In this document: piece by piece, positions 28,884-42,005 of the stretch
Position numbering within the stretch: position 1 is the stretch's first letter
Layout of the letters: each line of letters starts with the position of its first letter
Assembly: GCA_003260075.1 (NCBI GenBank)
Contig: QLIY01000314.1
Location: forward strand, 88,875 to 152,874
Length of the DNA: 64,000 nucleotides
Direction of reading: 5' to 3'
Origin: Phallusia mammillata
Taxonomy: Eukaryota > Chordata > Ascidiacea > Phlebobranchia > Ascidiidae
Translations under genes and position numbers: made by a program
Notes under the pieces: model-generated
Database searches by the model: none
What the model was told of the DNA's origin: nothing
The model's input: the letters and a program-made list of their open reading frames with translations, nothing else

Positions 28884-31800
28884 ATGACTGGAATGTTGCA
28901 TGTAGTCCCGCCGGGTTCTGGGGCGACTTGCAGCCCTCATGGCCTTTATCATTCTTCTAACGAGTCCTACCCAAATCGACAAGTTGATGCATTCGTCCCA
29001 TCTAACCCATACAATCACAGAAACTTGTTTGAGGCACCTGCTCTTCTATCGAGGTCGTCTATTGGAAGCTCGTCCGATGGATCAGACAATTGCCCGCAAA
29101 CTTCGTCTAATGTTTTGATGAGTCTGAACACCGCGATTTTGTGCCAACCAGCTTATGCAACTCCAAACCAAATGAGCACAAATCAATACAGTGGATCGGG
29201 GAGTTCATGGACAAGTTTGCTTGTCAACCCCCAAACTGACGCAAGTAGTCAATATCAGTCTTCACTTCAATACGGATTCGGAATGACTTATCAACCACCG
29301 TCGCAGTCATCCTCCCTGGACACGAACATGAATGATATTGTTTCGCATTATCCAGAACTTACCAGCAAAGTTGTTACGCACCCAAGGGGTCGCACAAAGT
29401 CGTCAGGAGACTCAACAAAAGGCCAAGGAAAAAAGGTTTGAATATTTGAATCGTTTGTTCTGGTGACATTTGTGCATTAAAACTAAAGTTAACTGCTTTT
29501 TCGATCTTAAAGTACAAAATAGTTTAGTACAGGCCTGTTTCCTTTGTGTCTGTGTTACATATACCGTGTTGTCTACGTTGATCTCAGGAAGTAGTTACTG
29601 ATTAATCGTGTTAAGATGCAATGCAGACGTCTAATTAAACAGGTGTTACGTTGTGCCGAATTCTCGACGCACAGTTCCGGCACTGCGCGGCTCAACTGTA
29701 TTTCGATCAACTGCAGACTGTGGCGTTTTAAATCAGCTGCGCCATTTTGATTATATTTCACCGCAGTTGGTTAAAGCGTCTTGTTTTTTAAGGTAATGGC
29801 GATTTATATTTTGCAAAGCGTTAGTTCATTTGCGCAACAATAAACACACGGTTTGTGTGGTCTTTTTATCTTAAGAAGTAGAATGCTGTATGAACCGAAA
29901 CTTGTGTGTTACAGCATGATGAACCTCGCATCCGACGGCCCATGAATGCCTTTATGTGCTGGGCAAAAACAGAGCGCAAAAGAATGGCTGAAGCTTATCC
30001 AGATCATCACAATGCAGAGCTTAGCAAAATGCTCGGTAAGGTTTTCACTATACCTCAGTGAATATAACGGAAGTTGGTATAGTAGCTATCGAAACTTTCC
30101 CTCACTTCGCTCATTTGGGCTTTCGCCATATTTCTTTTTTTCTTCAGTGGCGTTTTTAAGGATACCGACTATTAATCAAAATCATCCGAAGAAAGTGCGC
30201 GCTATCACGAGACAAAAACATCGTCGCCTTAAATATAATTGAATAAACTGTAATTTAGGTTATTTTGTGGCAACATTCAGATTAATTGACTCAATGACGT
30301 AATTGCGATATACGAGTGTTCGACGTAATAACTAACACATTGCAAACTATGATTCAACATTTTGATTTTAATTTCGATGACAGTTATAATACTAGTCAAA
30401 CACAGATGATACATTTTGGTAATAAATTCATTTGGAATTAACATTGCGAACGTGCAGTGATGACAGTAAATCACGAGCCTGACTATTTAATGGGATGAAG
30501 CTGCGGGCTTGCTCAATTTCCTCATGCAGGGTTTGTCTTAAGGTAGCTGGCCACAGTACCGTTACCTAACTATACTGAATATCTTTGAAAACGCATAACG
30601 GGAAGCGTGAAAAACAGAACTTAACAAGTTTATTTTTAATAACGCTAATAAAGCTCAGGCGTCCCCATAAATGCTACCGACAAAATTTAACGCTGTGCTG
30701 TAGGTAAAATTTGAATGCAAAGTGGGTCTAGTGTAAACTATAGCACGGCCAAATTCGGTTATATTTTGGGTGATATTTGTGGCATGCGTTGTCACACCAG
30801 GCTAGTTGCTAGTTGAGCAGTCACAAGTGAGGGATCCATCTCGTGATAAGACAACAATGATCGCAATTCAGCAGGAAACAACTGTAACCTCAACAATGCG
30901 GTAAAGGAAGGCATCAAACAAGCAATGTGTGCACAAAGATCAAATTACAATCTATAGATTTGAATGCACATTAGTCGCAAAGCAATCAAAATATTGCCGA
31001 GCTGGTTTTTAGCAAACAAGCATCCGACATCCATTTCAAACTGAAAAGAATCCCACAGTTCGTGTGCTTTCACGGCGCTTTTATTAATTCTTATTTGTGT
31101 GATAATTTCCGCTTCTTTATAGATATAGACATAGATATTAGACACAATTTTGTAAAATATGTTTGTGCCAAACCGAAATGTGTTTTGGAATCCTTTACAT
31201 TATTTTCTGAAATATTTGGTCAATTTTCAAACGGTACAATTTAGTTTTTATTTATTACAATACCTGCAAAAGTTTCCTTTTTGAGGCTTGTATATAACGC
31301 CAGATAAGCGTTAAAGTATGCTTACATGAGTGACAGAAGCAATGTGTTTCGCGCCGCCGCTGTTTATCAGGGATGAAGAGGAAAACAAATCAGCCAGGAA
31401 GCGTTGAAATTGGTCGATTGCTTCCCTGAACTGCCCGTAGGTTTATGTGACAAAATTGTGCATTGCGGCTTACAGAACGATCATGTTTAGTGTTTCAAGG
31501 AAACGGTACATTTTATTGTTTTCAAAACGAACCACGCAAAGCATGAAAATACCATTTTTACGTTAAACGATGATAGATTTCAAGTTATTTGCCTCCAATC
31601 CAGGTAAAAAATGGAAGGAGATGTCGGCGGAGGATAAGGATCCATACCTAAAAGAAGCAGAAGGGCTGAGGAAAAAACACTTGCTTGAACATCCTGATTA
31701 CAAATATCGACCACGGCGGAAACCAAAGGTTCGTCAAACTTATGCTAATCTGCATTGCATGGGAAATGGCTGAAAGCTGTAGCTGGAATAAAGCACAGGG

Positions 31801-34008
31801 ATATGGTTGCAGCTTATTGTGTTTCTCGCTAGCGGTACCGCTTACAGTTGGTTTATTTCAGTTTCCTGAAATGCGCCGTGAAATTTGACGCGTCAATCGC
31901 AGAACCCACGTTATTAAGCGACCGCACTGCTTTTGACGATCACACGCTATCTTATGCAAAAAAAGCTATACCGATTTTTCATTTGTAACTTACATGTGCA
32001 AACATATAACGCCAAAGTAACAAAACCCAAACTTAAGATTCGTTTGTGCAGGAGCCCAAAGCCAGAAGAGGTAAAAATGCCATGACTGAGGAAAAATGCA
32101 GCGGGCGACAAAGTGACTTTAAACCGTAAGTTGATTAAATGTTATTGTACCTCTTACAACATTGTATTTAAATTGATACGTCTCTTATTAATTTTACCCG
32201 AACATTTGAACGACATCTAACAGTATTAGATAGAAAATCTAATTCACAAGTTTAAACCTATAATGCTAAACATAAAGTAAACTAAGATTAGTCAAAGTTG
32301 TAATTGTCGTTTATCAACCAATTTCAGGTTAAACAAGCAAATTGGAAACGTAAAGCTTGGTACACAGACAAACCAGCAGCACAGCACAAACAGTTTTTCC
32401 AGTTGCAGCGACCTAATTCACGGGCGAAATAACAACGCCAGAAGCGATAGCAAAATAAACTCACGGGGCCCCAGCAGTTACGGACCATACAACGACAACA
32501 AATTTCCGGCGTGGACAATGCAAGATAAATATCTACCAGGCATAAAACCATCACGAGTCGGGTCATGCTCGTCGACCATGTATGCCGGTTTCGGGTTGCT
32601 GTCAGGAAATGTAGATGTTGGGACATTCGGGATGACAAACCACATGCGCCAATCCGCAGGTTCTTACGAAGACAGGTTTCGATCTTTGCTTGATGATAAA
32701 AATGCGTCTCGATCTGACTACGAATTGTCGTATGATTCAGTTAGTGGAAGGGCATTGGGTTCCGGATTTGGTTTGTCAAGTTCGATATACGATCGGTCTT
32801 TGCCTTCATCATCGACAGGGTCCAGCAGTTACCCGTGTCCTGACTGGCCTGTTGCAAAGCGTGCCTCCACGTCAGTGGCCGCTTCAGGCAACGACAGCGT
32901 GCGGTATTGGAGCCAACAAGATGCAGACTACTGCAAGCAAAATTTTCGATCGCACAATTCAATTTATTCTCTTGACGGAAGTTCTAACATCGATAATTCG
33001 GGTATTGCCTCCCCGTCAAGCCAGACGCACAAATCCAAGAATCAACTTTATCAACCTTACCTTATGAATCACATAAACAGCAGCGCTTATGGCAGTTCAG
33101 AAAACTCACTGTCTGTGTCACCGGTTGCATGTTACGACGGCCAGTCCGCTCAAACGTATAATGCCATGTCATCACCCGCTGCTGGAACTGAGTTTGAAAC
33201 AAAAGCTGCTGAATTTATTCCCAGCTCGATCGAAAGTCTAACACTGTACAATCAAGAACCTGCCGAACACTTTCAAGCTGTTCGTGGATCATTTTCATCA
33301 TTTAGTGATCAAGACGGGTTTTATTGCGGGCAAAAACTAAAAGCTAATGTTCACGAAGATATTCTCCCACCAAATGAAGAGCAACAAATCTCGTATGTTA
33401 AACAAGAAATGACAAGCTCACCTTCCAAAATGACCTATGATTGTGCCTTTCCCACCCAGGACAAAAGAGAGTGTTCTGATAAACACGTTTCCGGTGTTTT
33501 CTTTGAAACTACTTCAAGCGATCCCACGTTTTATAAAAATTCCGAGCCCTTAGAATATCAGGAAGCTTTACCGCACGAGACCGTTTCCTCCAGCACAGCG
33601 GTATCATACAACAGGCAACAACAAGAACTTTCGCCTCCTCAAAAAATTCCAGGGGTGTCTTTTGAAATGGATTTGGCTGCTGTAAACGAAACCAACAAAC
33701 CCAAGGGAACGTATTTCTATCCAGAAAATCAAGTGGATTCGGCAAATCAACCCATAGACACTGGTATAGAATCCAGGTACGTGCCTATAACCCAACCATC
33801 ACATGATGATCAAAACCATACATTTGATGTACCTTCGTCATCCACATCATTATACAACGACATGCAATGTTCGTCGCAAGATACGGACCTCAGCGGTGCA
33901 GCAACTGGAAGTCCTGCATCAGAGGGCAGTGACAAGTCGCCCTGTGGTCCAAATGCAGAGTTTAACCGAGACGCCAATACTTGCTGCGAACAAAACATAA
34001 GCACTTGA
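28884..34008 (+). CDS. SOXF: SoxF-group HMG-box transcription factor, 5 exons
   Basis: Exons 28884-29435, 29915-30035, 31604-31728, 32052-32125, 32328-34008; all phases join and predict 850 residues. The HMG box spans exons 2 and 3, beginning [19 protein letters not shown], continuing [16 protein letters not shown], and ending [11 protein letters not shown]. The [10 protein letters not shown] core and YKYRPRRK tail are closest to the SOX7/17/18 (SoxF) group, and the intron inside the box also fits that group. The protein would bend DNA at ATTGTT-like sites in the nucleus; SoxF factors act in endoderm and vascular programmes in vertebrates, unproven here. It is roughly twice the length of vertebrate SoxF proteins because of long Ser/Gln/Asn-rich regions on both sides of the box. 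GTEFET near 33184 vaguely recalls the SoxF beta-catenin-binding motif TEFEQYL. Confidence 0.93.
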
Positions 34009-34097
34009 TCGCCTGATCCAGCTGATTGTGCAATATGTTTTTTCCTTGATGGCAGGAACTTATCACGGTAATATCGCCGTGACAATCTGAGCAATCC

Positions 34098-34103
34098 AAT
34101 AAA
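34098..34103 (+). terminator. Candidate polyadenylation signal for SoxF
   Basis: AATAAA 90 bases after the SoxF stop codon. Confidence 0.6.
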
Positions 34104-37100
34104 TTGATGTAGTATATATTTAGAAGTCATACGAACGCAACCTCGTGTTGTATAAGTTCACTGTATTGCCCCCTGTTTTGTTTTGCTATTTTGTTTCGAA
34201 TGTTCCGTTTTCAGTGCGCTGAAAATAGTGTGACAAACTGTTTATTTACTGCCAAACAATTCACTGCTTTGCTTTTGAACTCTTTTAAATACTGCCTATT
34301 TAACATGGCAATATTGTTGGTAGGACGTCGCCATTTTGTACAAGGGCAGTGAGTTGCCTCCGCAACGACAATAGTGGCGACTTTTATCACGCAGACGCTG
34401 GCGGGCAGAATTAAATTTTGATGTGTCATGGGGAACATTTTTGAAAAAAATGGTAAAATTTGCAACTTCGTATCACTGCAGTACGTGTTAATAAGGAACG
34501 GACAAACAAAAGTTTAGCTGTTTGTGCTACAGCGGGCTATTCAGAGACCAGTACGTCTCTGTAAGCGCAGTTTGTGCTGACGCCTATGTTCGTCTTTTGG
34601 AAGCCAAACTTATTGATGGTGACAGTTGTCAGATCATTTTCACTGTATATGTGTAAATATAAGTGTTTGCAATATCATTTCCGTACATTCGTAAACCGGC
34701 TTCCACTGTTACCCGAACTCCGATATTTCTTCTGTTTACACACACTAGCTCAGGTATAGTTTAGTCAATCAACAATACGACAAACAATTTTTGTCATAAG
34801 AGTGTTTTATGTACCCCCGCAAATATGGTGGACACATCTGCTTGTTCTTTGGTGGAAGTACGCACAACGTTGAACATTTGACATCCTCATTTCTGTCACA
34901 CCACAGAGAACTGTTTTAACGGTAACAACTTTGATATTGTTCAGTGACACACGTTATTGTTTGTGCGTTTATATTTTTCGCCCCGCAAATTTGTTTTTGG
35001 TTTTTGCGCATTTTTTTGCAAGCGTAGCCAAGTATAAATATTATGACGCCATGTTTCCTGGGCATCTGCAACGAATAAAAATTGTCAATAAAAAGCAGTA
35101 TTTGTAAAAAAAATATTTACAGACAGGCTGCAATCTGTGCCCAAAGATGAGAGCGCCTATCATTGACAAGCCCGCTCTAATTTTCCGCGAAATTTTATTC
35201 GGGGCCGTGTTAACAATGAGGAGGCGCAAAGCGTCACCCTATGATACCGTGAAAATCACAGACAGATCTCATCGGTGGCGAAAAAAGTCCAATGGATCAA
35301 TTAAAAGCGGCGTTAGGGTAGAACATATCGTACATTTATCGAGGATGTTCGTCAACGTATTTCGCAGTAATTTTTAAACGTTGCCAGCGGACCCCTGCAT
35401 GCGCCGGTGCAGAGAAGATATGGCCTCGGGTCATTGGGGGCTTTTTGTTGTTTTATGATAGCCGTTCGTTTTTAAACTAATATCACATTTTTTTAAGCTT
35501 GAAGTTTTATTTTTTTGAATACCACACTTTACAGGCAACGGTGCAATCACAATTACAATGAGCAAACATAAAGCATTCAAAAAGGACAAAACACTTGAGA
35601 TTTCATCAGTTTAAGTTACGCGTGTTACTTAACAGCCATATTGGGAAATAAGTCGACGCAGATGCGGATACAGTTCCCCTCATGCCGCTTTGCAGTTTGA
35701 CGTCAACAAGACGGGCATTTTCCTGGACTGCGACAATATATGTCAACCCGAATTCCTTTAGTCGCAATGAGTTCCAATATAATCACGATAAATTTAAACA
35801 TATCCTATAAACGCACATTTGTTCCAGGGATTAAGGCGCTAGCGCTGAATAAGTGTCGACCAGAGTTCGGGTCACTTATGGACAGCGTTGGATTTAAATG
35901 TCAACATTCAATGTACATTGTTTATCTTTTTCGCAAGAATGTGCTTCGAAATAATATTGATTGTTAAATATGACACACCACAAAACGGTGAGTTCCGGTA
36001 AGTACCCTTGCACACACAAGTCAACAAGCAGGCAAGCTTTTACTTTGCGTTCAGCACGCACTTTGCCTCGCATTGCTAATGTGCATTTTTACTCAGAAAT
36101 GTCGTTGTTGGAATGCACCAGGTACGAAACATGAAAACAGAAGAATTAATCTTATTTTTTTATCAAAAACAACTATGTGTCATAACAAGTTTGGCATTTT
36201 AATTTACTCAAAGTAGATTATATAAAGTAAATTAACTATGCTGATACTATACAGCATAGAAACATACAATATTGCTTCGATGGTGATTAGCCTTTCAGCA
36301 GCACTTTCGCGACTTGCATTCTTATATGGCAATGTAAATGCTCAGTGGGATCAATGAATGATCGGAAGCCGCCGTCCTTCCGACCTTAGACTAAAATAGT
36401 CGGAAAATGCGTCAAACTTCGTCACTTGATAGACAGCAAGATTCACTTTGCCTGCAGCTTTCGCGCTTACTGGTATAGCGATTTGACTTCTTGGAGCTTT
36501 GGATCCAGTTGTTGTTAAACATTTATTACGCGCACATTTGAAGTGCGAAAAAGGGGATAAAAAGTTACTTACATGGGAGAAAATCATTTGTGTGAAGCAC
36601 CACACAACCTTACAATTAAAAAAACAGGTTATTCGGACATGTATGCACATCGTGTGACCATCATCAAGGAAAAGGTTGACGTGCGATTTGCGTGGACTGC
36701 TCAATTTCAACATGTAATTGAGTCACATCATCCATTCCACGACATCCGCCTTTTGAAAGTTCTCCAGCGGAAAAATCTCAGGTTATAAAAATCTTCCATA
36801 CCCATTGTCTTTCGTGCTGCCAGGCGTAAATTCCCGGATAAAGTATCTTTGCATCAAAGCTTTCGCTGTAATCATATCACCATATAACGAACTGTCCAAA
36901 TTTGTCACTTAATAACAGTAACTCGTATAGAGTGCCAGTTTTTTTTCGAAAAAAAATACTTTAAATTGCATCAAGAAAAAAGCTGTGTTACATCGCTCAA
37001 ACCGACTTCAATGTTCACTTAAAGATACTAATACACTTGCAACTTGTTTTAGACTTGAACGGAAAGATTTGGCATATTTGGTCAATCTACATTTGGTCAT

Positions 37101-38674
37101 AATTCAACTCTATACCTGTAATTCTTATTTTTTTATAACTTACATCACTATTATTTTCTGCTTTGTTCCCTATGTGATGGTTAGTGTTTTAATACAACAA
37201 CATTCGATTTGTGACAGGAAAGTTAAATTAATTTCGCTTTGTGAAATAAATCATAGCAAGGTTGCACCAGAATAATAGCTAAGCCGATAAAAAATCAGCA
37301 TCATTTTTTTCTACTTTTTTTGAAAAGATATGCAGGCACGATTACTATTTGTAAGTAGGTGCAAAAACGTCTTGCACATCATACCATAAGTCTGAGTAAA
37401 GTCTCAGGGGTCTTTTGCGCCTCTTAGTGGCCACAAGTCTTAAATTGAATGTAAAGTTCAATTTACGCTTTGAGGACCAACAACTGTTTGTTTGGTGAAC
37501 TAACTATAGTATATTACATTGGCAAGTATGTTTGTAAGTACAGTACACAAAATCTACAAGAAAGAAACAAGAGGTGTGAAATTTATGCTTTAAATATCAA
37601 CTTCCAAATAAATTTTGCATTTAAAGGCCAAGTATTTTGTTGTAATTTAGTAGCACGAAAAGTTAAAAAGACTTATTTGCTGGGTTTACATATAGGCTAG
37701 AAACTTAATTCACTGTCGGTGACTACGTATACCGGTTGGGCATGGACTTATTATGATCGAAACTGTAAAGTTAAAAACTGCATCAACAACTCACTTTCGT
37801 TATGACGTTGATTTCCTGTATACCTTATGAAAGACTATGGATGGTATAAAGTAGCCTCATAAAAGCCTTGTCCAATTTTTTTTAATGTGGTTTCGTGTAA
37901 AAGTTTGTGGCCAAACACGCATAAACTACGAATCACCAACACAGCATTTTTCTGTGACCAAGTGAAAACTGCTTGTGATAATTGCCAGAGTTTTACGACA
38001 AATTAAGTTATCACTATTAATAATACACCCCGTTATAAAGACGCGCATGAGATAATAAGCCTATTTGTCATGCATCGTATCTTGTTTTACCAAATTATAA
38101 CAAATTCCTATCCCGGCTGAACAGGCACCATAACTCAGAACACAAAAAATAAGAAAATGTATGGCAAAGCTTTTCAACCGTGGGGCCAACAAAGTGTTTT
38201 AAAAGAATACAAGGTGAAATGGAAAAACTTTTTATCGACTATTCAGCAAACTCATTTTTTTCATTTTCCGGATCCATTGGTGAAACATAGAGCAGGTCAC
38301 GCCTTAATTTTTTATTATATTAAAATTTTAGTATTTAAATTGCAATAATTTTATTAAGCAATATAAAACACGTCAGCAACTTTATTGCCATGGGATCGGG
38401 ATAGCTGACAAATATTTATCTGGATATCAGCGAAAAACTCTTCGACTATCAAACTACGGAGGCGAACACCGAGTCCTCTTGCACGTTCGTGTGCAGACCT
38501 ATTTTTAAGCCCGAGAATGACCCGATTTACAAGTCTAGCAGCTAGACAAGTTTTTAGCTGATTGTGAGGAGCTATTAAAAAATCAGCCTGGATTGACATA
38601 AGCTGCATTCAAGCTGTTGACAGTGGATAATTAATTTCTAAAAAAATAGCTATTGATCCTTATTGTGAAAAAGT
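34104..38674. other. Gene-poor stretch after SoxF
   Basis: About 4.6 kb in which only short, domain-less open frames occur on either strand. No RNA gene, terminal repeat or splice-consistent exon set was recognised. Regulatory function cannot be judged from one sequence. Confidence 0.5.
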
Positions 38675-38791
38675 TAGTGATTTTCAACCGATGTTCCATG
38701 GACTAGTCAAACTCATTAATATCTTGCGGAACACCTCGACGGTCTTTCACGGGGCACTGGTGTTCTGCGGAGCACCGGTTGAAAATCACTG
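38675..38791. mobile_element. Small hAT-like MITE
   Basis: Imperfect inverted ends: AGTGATTTTCAACCGATG on the left and CACCGGTTGAAAATCACTG on the right. About 117 bp, with no exact target duplication left. Confidence 0.7.
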
Positions 38792-39509
38792 TGCTGATTA
38801 AAGAAATAGAAGTACATGGATGGACGAAATGTATCTGTATTTGGTAATTTAGCCACATACCTACGCCCTCAATTGCATGTCGATACCAACAAGCAATGCA
38901 GTTGTTCAACGTGTTTTTTCTTTGGTTATTGCCATTAAAACAAAAATTAGAAACCGGATAGGAGTAAAGATGCTTGAAGCCTTAGGTCGCATTCATTCAA
39001 ACTTACATGAAGATGGGATTTGATGCAATAGCTTCACTGCAACTGACACCATGTTTAAAAACGACATACATACACAAAAGTTTAACAATCTGCTGGTTTG
39101 GACAATTTATGCTTGTATGATTTTTTACCTATAGTTTTGGTTTTGCGCATGTCATGCATTCTAAATAAATGTTTACTCGAGTTTCGTTTTTTGAAGATAA
39201 TCATACTAATTGTCCGTCACTTGAGGGCGCTAAAGTTTGGCCGGATTTTAAGCGTCCTGGCCTGTTTTGAAAACAAAAAGTTACCCTGGTCTAGCTTTCG
39301 GTGCATTATAGTTAACTCCCAATTAATTCTCCACTGGCTAGTGCAAATGCCCCAGAGCAGGGGAGCCATTCGGATCAATTCCACATAGTAAAAAAAACAC
39401 TGGGAGCCTCAAAGCCGTTTTAAAATTTGAACTAAAAATGCCACTACAAAAACGTGTTGTGCCTCACGACTTCTTGTTGTTATCTAGTTTCTCATCGCAT
39501 ATCTAGTAA

Positions 39510-39780
39510 ACCAGTCTCGTCAGCAGTGAAAGCAAATCAATCTTTCCACGTAGCATTGAATGTCCGTTTTTCTTCAGACGCTGATTTTATTTCTTTGTTA
39601 AACACGGTATTGTTACACAAATATTAACAAACAGGTGTTATTGCGTGCGGACATTGCGAAGAAGATGCTGCGAAGTGACATTTATCGCACTGCTTGTTAA
39701 CCTGCATGCCGCCAGTTTGTCTCTTTCAGACTTAACTTAATATGGTAGCCTACTTAGGACAAATGTCCGGAGACTTAAAA
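39510..39780. repeat. Diverged copy of an internal segment of the 53.6-55.0 kb element
   Basis: Shares a series of words in the same order with 54605-54840, including CCACGT, TTTATTTCT, AACAAACAG, TGTTAACCTG and GCCGCCAGTTT. No ends were identified. Probably an old dispersed repeat. Confidence 0.55.
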
Positions 39781-40281
39781 TAACTGACAAACACTGGTCT
39801 GTTTAACGTCATGTCCTTGAAAGTCTCAACGCAAAATATACAACACAACACACAGTCATTAAAAGGCCCCAGCAGCGGCGATGTGACTTTTTCTTCATTT
39901 TAGAAATTTAGAATTGCCATAATTCAGGGATTCTGAATCACTAATTTGTTTGGTCCTATGATTTGTCGTTTTCGAGATATTCAATTAAACAATGAGCTCT
40001 CGAGCGACACCTTGGTTCAAAATGTAGCAGCGATTGTTACGTCACCTCGTACTAACTTCTAACAATGGCGTTGATCAGCTGTTGATTTTGTTGCTTGTTT
40101 TTCCTTTGATGCGTACATTTTGTTATTGTTTACAACTGATAAAATTAACGTAGATACTTAGTTGACAGTTAAGCAATAAATAACAACTGTTTGCTTAAAA
40201 AGGTAGGTGTTTTGTTGTTGACAAAAGCTATTTTCCACGTAACAGAATTATTGTAGGTGTTTATGTACTAACTGTGTGATA

Positions 40282-40690
40282 ATGGAGGAGAGAAAATTAT
40301 GCGTTTGCTGCCATGAAATTAGTCAGTGCAACAGCAGTTAGCCAAGTTCAACGAATATTCTGAGTCGAATCTGCTTTGTATAAAAGCATATCCTGGATTT
40401 GAATCTATATGTCTCAACGTGTATGTATTAGAAGCAGCATGTTATCGATTTAAACGTCAATTCGGAAATCAGGATGAGGGTAACACCTATCACGAGTAAG
40501 TTGTACTGTACCAACTACTAACATGCAATATGCCACCAGCAACCTCTATGTATTCAGGCGTTACAGATATACTGCCTACAGAAAATTTGTTGAATGGTGC
40601 TGAGGAAGACTTCAGAGTTACGTTGCCAGACTGACAGCCACTTGTCAACTATAAGTTGTGAATTCCCTTGTGACGTTGCTGCACTACAAT
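40282..40690 (+). pseudogene. Decayed P2X7-C-terminal-like coding sequence
   Basis: In shifting plus-strand frames one can read CVCCHE, then YPGFESICLNVYVLEAACY, then RYTAYRKFVEWC. This order (cysteine cluster, CLN..VL..A, YR.TAYR.FV.WC) resembles the zinc-binding module annotated as P2X purinoceptor 7-like in many animal genomes, often in multicopy, mobile-element-like proteins. Stops directly after WC and earlier, and at least one frame change, show that it is dead. The family match is from memory of the pattern, so it is moderate at best. Confidence 0.5.
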
Positions 40691-41269
40691 ACATGTGGTT
40701 GCATAAGCTTTTCACCCAAGGTCCCAACTCTTTGCAACATGCTTTGTTAGAAAGTGCTGTCAGTTTCTTTTGGATTCCTAAAATTAAAACCATAAAAACA
40801 AATATACTGGTGTATGCTCATCTTTTATTTCTAACATAATTGTAGCTACATGCCAAACATCAAAATAATGTTTTGTTTGTGACAATTCTTCACTAATGTA
40901 TTTAATGATTTGTGGATGCCTGTCAGTCACAAAGGCTTTAATAAACAATCATTTGCTTGTGATGTTTTCAATGCATCTCAAGAATCCTTCTTTTTCCATA
41001 TCATTGCTGTTTGCCACTTCATTGCTCTAGAAAATATTATGAAATTACCATCTGAATACCTGAACAAGGTTAATAGCAACAATTTTATTGTTGCAAAGAT
41101 CCATCATCCATCATTGTGTATGTACCAAATTTAGCTGAGTGTCCAGGGAAATCTGCAGTTAATTTACTTCTGGTACACCATTTAAGAGGTAAAGAAGTTT
41201 TCCTTTACACACAATGTATTTTGGTTCATAGCTTAGATTGGGTGGTTCCCTACATGAAAATGTATTGAT

Positions 41270-41460
41270 ATTATTACCAGGGAGTCGAACCGCTTGTTAT
41301 GTGGGTTCAGGTTCGGTTCAGGTTCACTTCGTTTAGTTTCTAATGGTTCGGGTTCGGTTCAGGTTTTTAAAAATGTATATTTTCGGGTTATGTTCCGGAT
41401 TTGGGCAATTATCCGGTCCGAACCGGTTTGCGGTTTTTAAACCAGTTCAAATTTTTTATT
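41270..41460. repeat. GGTTCGGTTCAGGTT-rich repeat
   Basis: Short imperfect reiterations of GGTTCGGTTC and GGTTCAGGTTC, ending in AACCGGTTTGCGGTTTTTAAACC. It resembles the terminal part of a MITE, but the boundaries are unclear. Confidence 0.5.
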
Positions 41461-41557
41461 TTGATTCAATTTAATCTACCGATCATCTACCTGGCCTTAT
41501 AAAACTCCAGAAGAATTTTGATAGTGCACTGTTATTTTTGACACCCCCTATAAGNCA

Positions 41558-41746
41558 CTACATTTTTATTTGTGAAATATACAAAGAACACTGTATTCCG
41601 TTGGTCCCTTCCATTTTTTTCACGTTAACAAATTTAATCCAAGCTGACCGCAATCGCTTTATATTTGGAAAGCGAAAAAGTGTCATTTTGCTGGCCTTTT
41701 GATTTCCTCTCGAATTGCAACCATACAAAGAACACACTGCAGGCAT
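41558..41746 (-). pseudogene. THAP zinc-finger domain, 5' fragment
   Basis: Starts MPAVCSLYGCNSRG and continues MTLFRFPN and RSAWIKFV. This matches the first half of a THAP domain (C2CH zinc-dependent DNA-binding fold; first two Cys, the FP, and the Trp are present). The second half should give Cys-x2-His and the AVPTF motif, but the frame reads QCSLYIS and stops at 41558, next to an ambiguous base at 41555. It is therefore either a broken gene or a first exon whose continuation was not found. The LINE inserted about 210 bp upstream of this start. Confidence 0.65.
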
Positions 41747-42005
41747 TTTTGCACACTTGAGTATAAAAATAAAAACATTTCAACACCAAAATACCTAAAC
41801 TGACTAACGTATTTGGCGTCGCAGAACGTTAACAACCACCGACTACAAACAAGCTCCAAACCAAGTTGGTACGAGGTGACGTCACATGACGATTGAGGTA
41901 AGTGACAAAATATCCGCTAGGTGTCAGTGTTTTTAGATTTAAAACGTAAATATTTGACTAGTAACATTGATTCATTCCCGTCTGGCGCTCGTGGAGAAAG
42001 GAGCC

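Larger units (their letters stand above)
40036..41885. mobile_element. Candidate decayed DNA transposon with THAP and P2X7-like remnants
   Basis: A 23-bp sequence at 40036-40058 is inverted at 41863-41885 with 21 of 23 matches (core GTCACCTCGTAC). Between them lie a decayed plus-strand coding remnant (about 40282-40690) and a minus-strand THAP-domain frame (41746-41558), pointing at each other. THAP domains are found in P-element and Kolobok transposases, so a DNA transposon is plausible. No TTAA or 8-bp target duplication was confirmed. Confidence 0.5.

Noticed and set aside
40554..40839. Two overlapping frames of about 80 codons on opposite strands
   Set aside because: Both lie over the decayed P2X7-like region and neither shows a domain; they are shadows of an old coding sequence.
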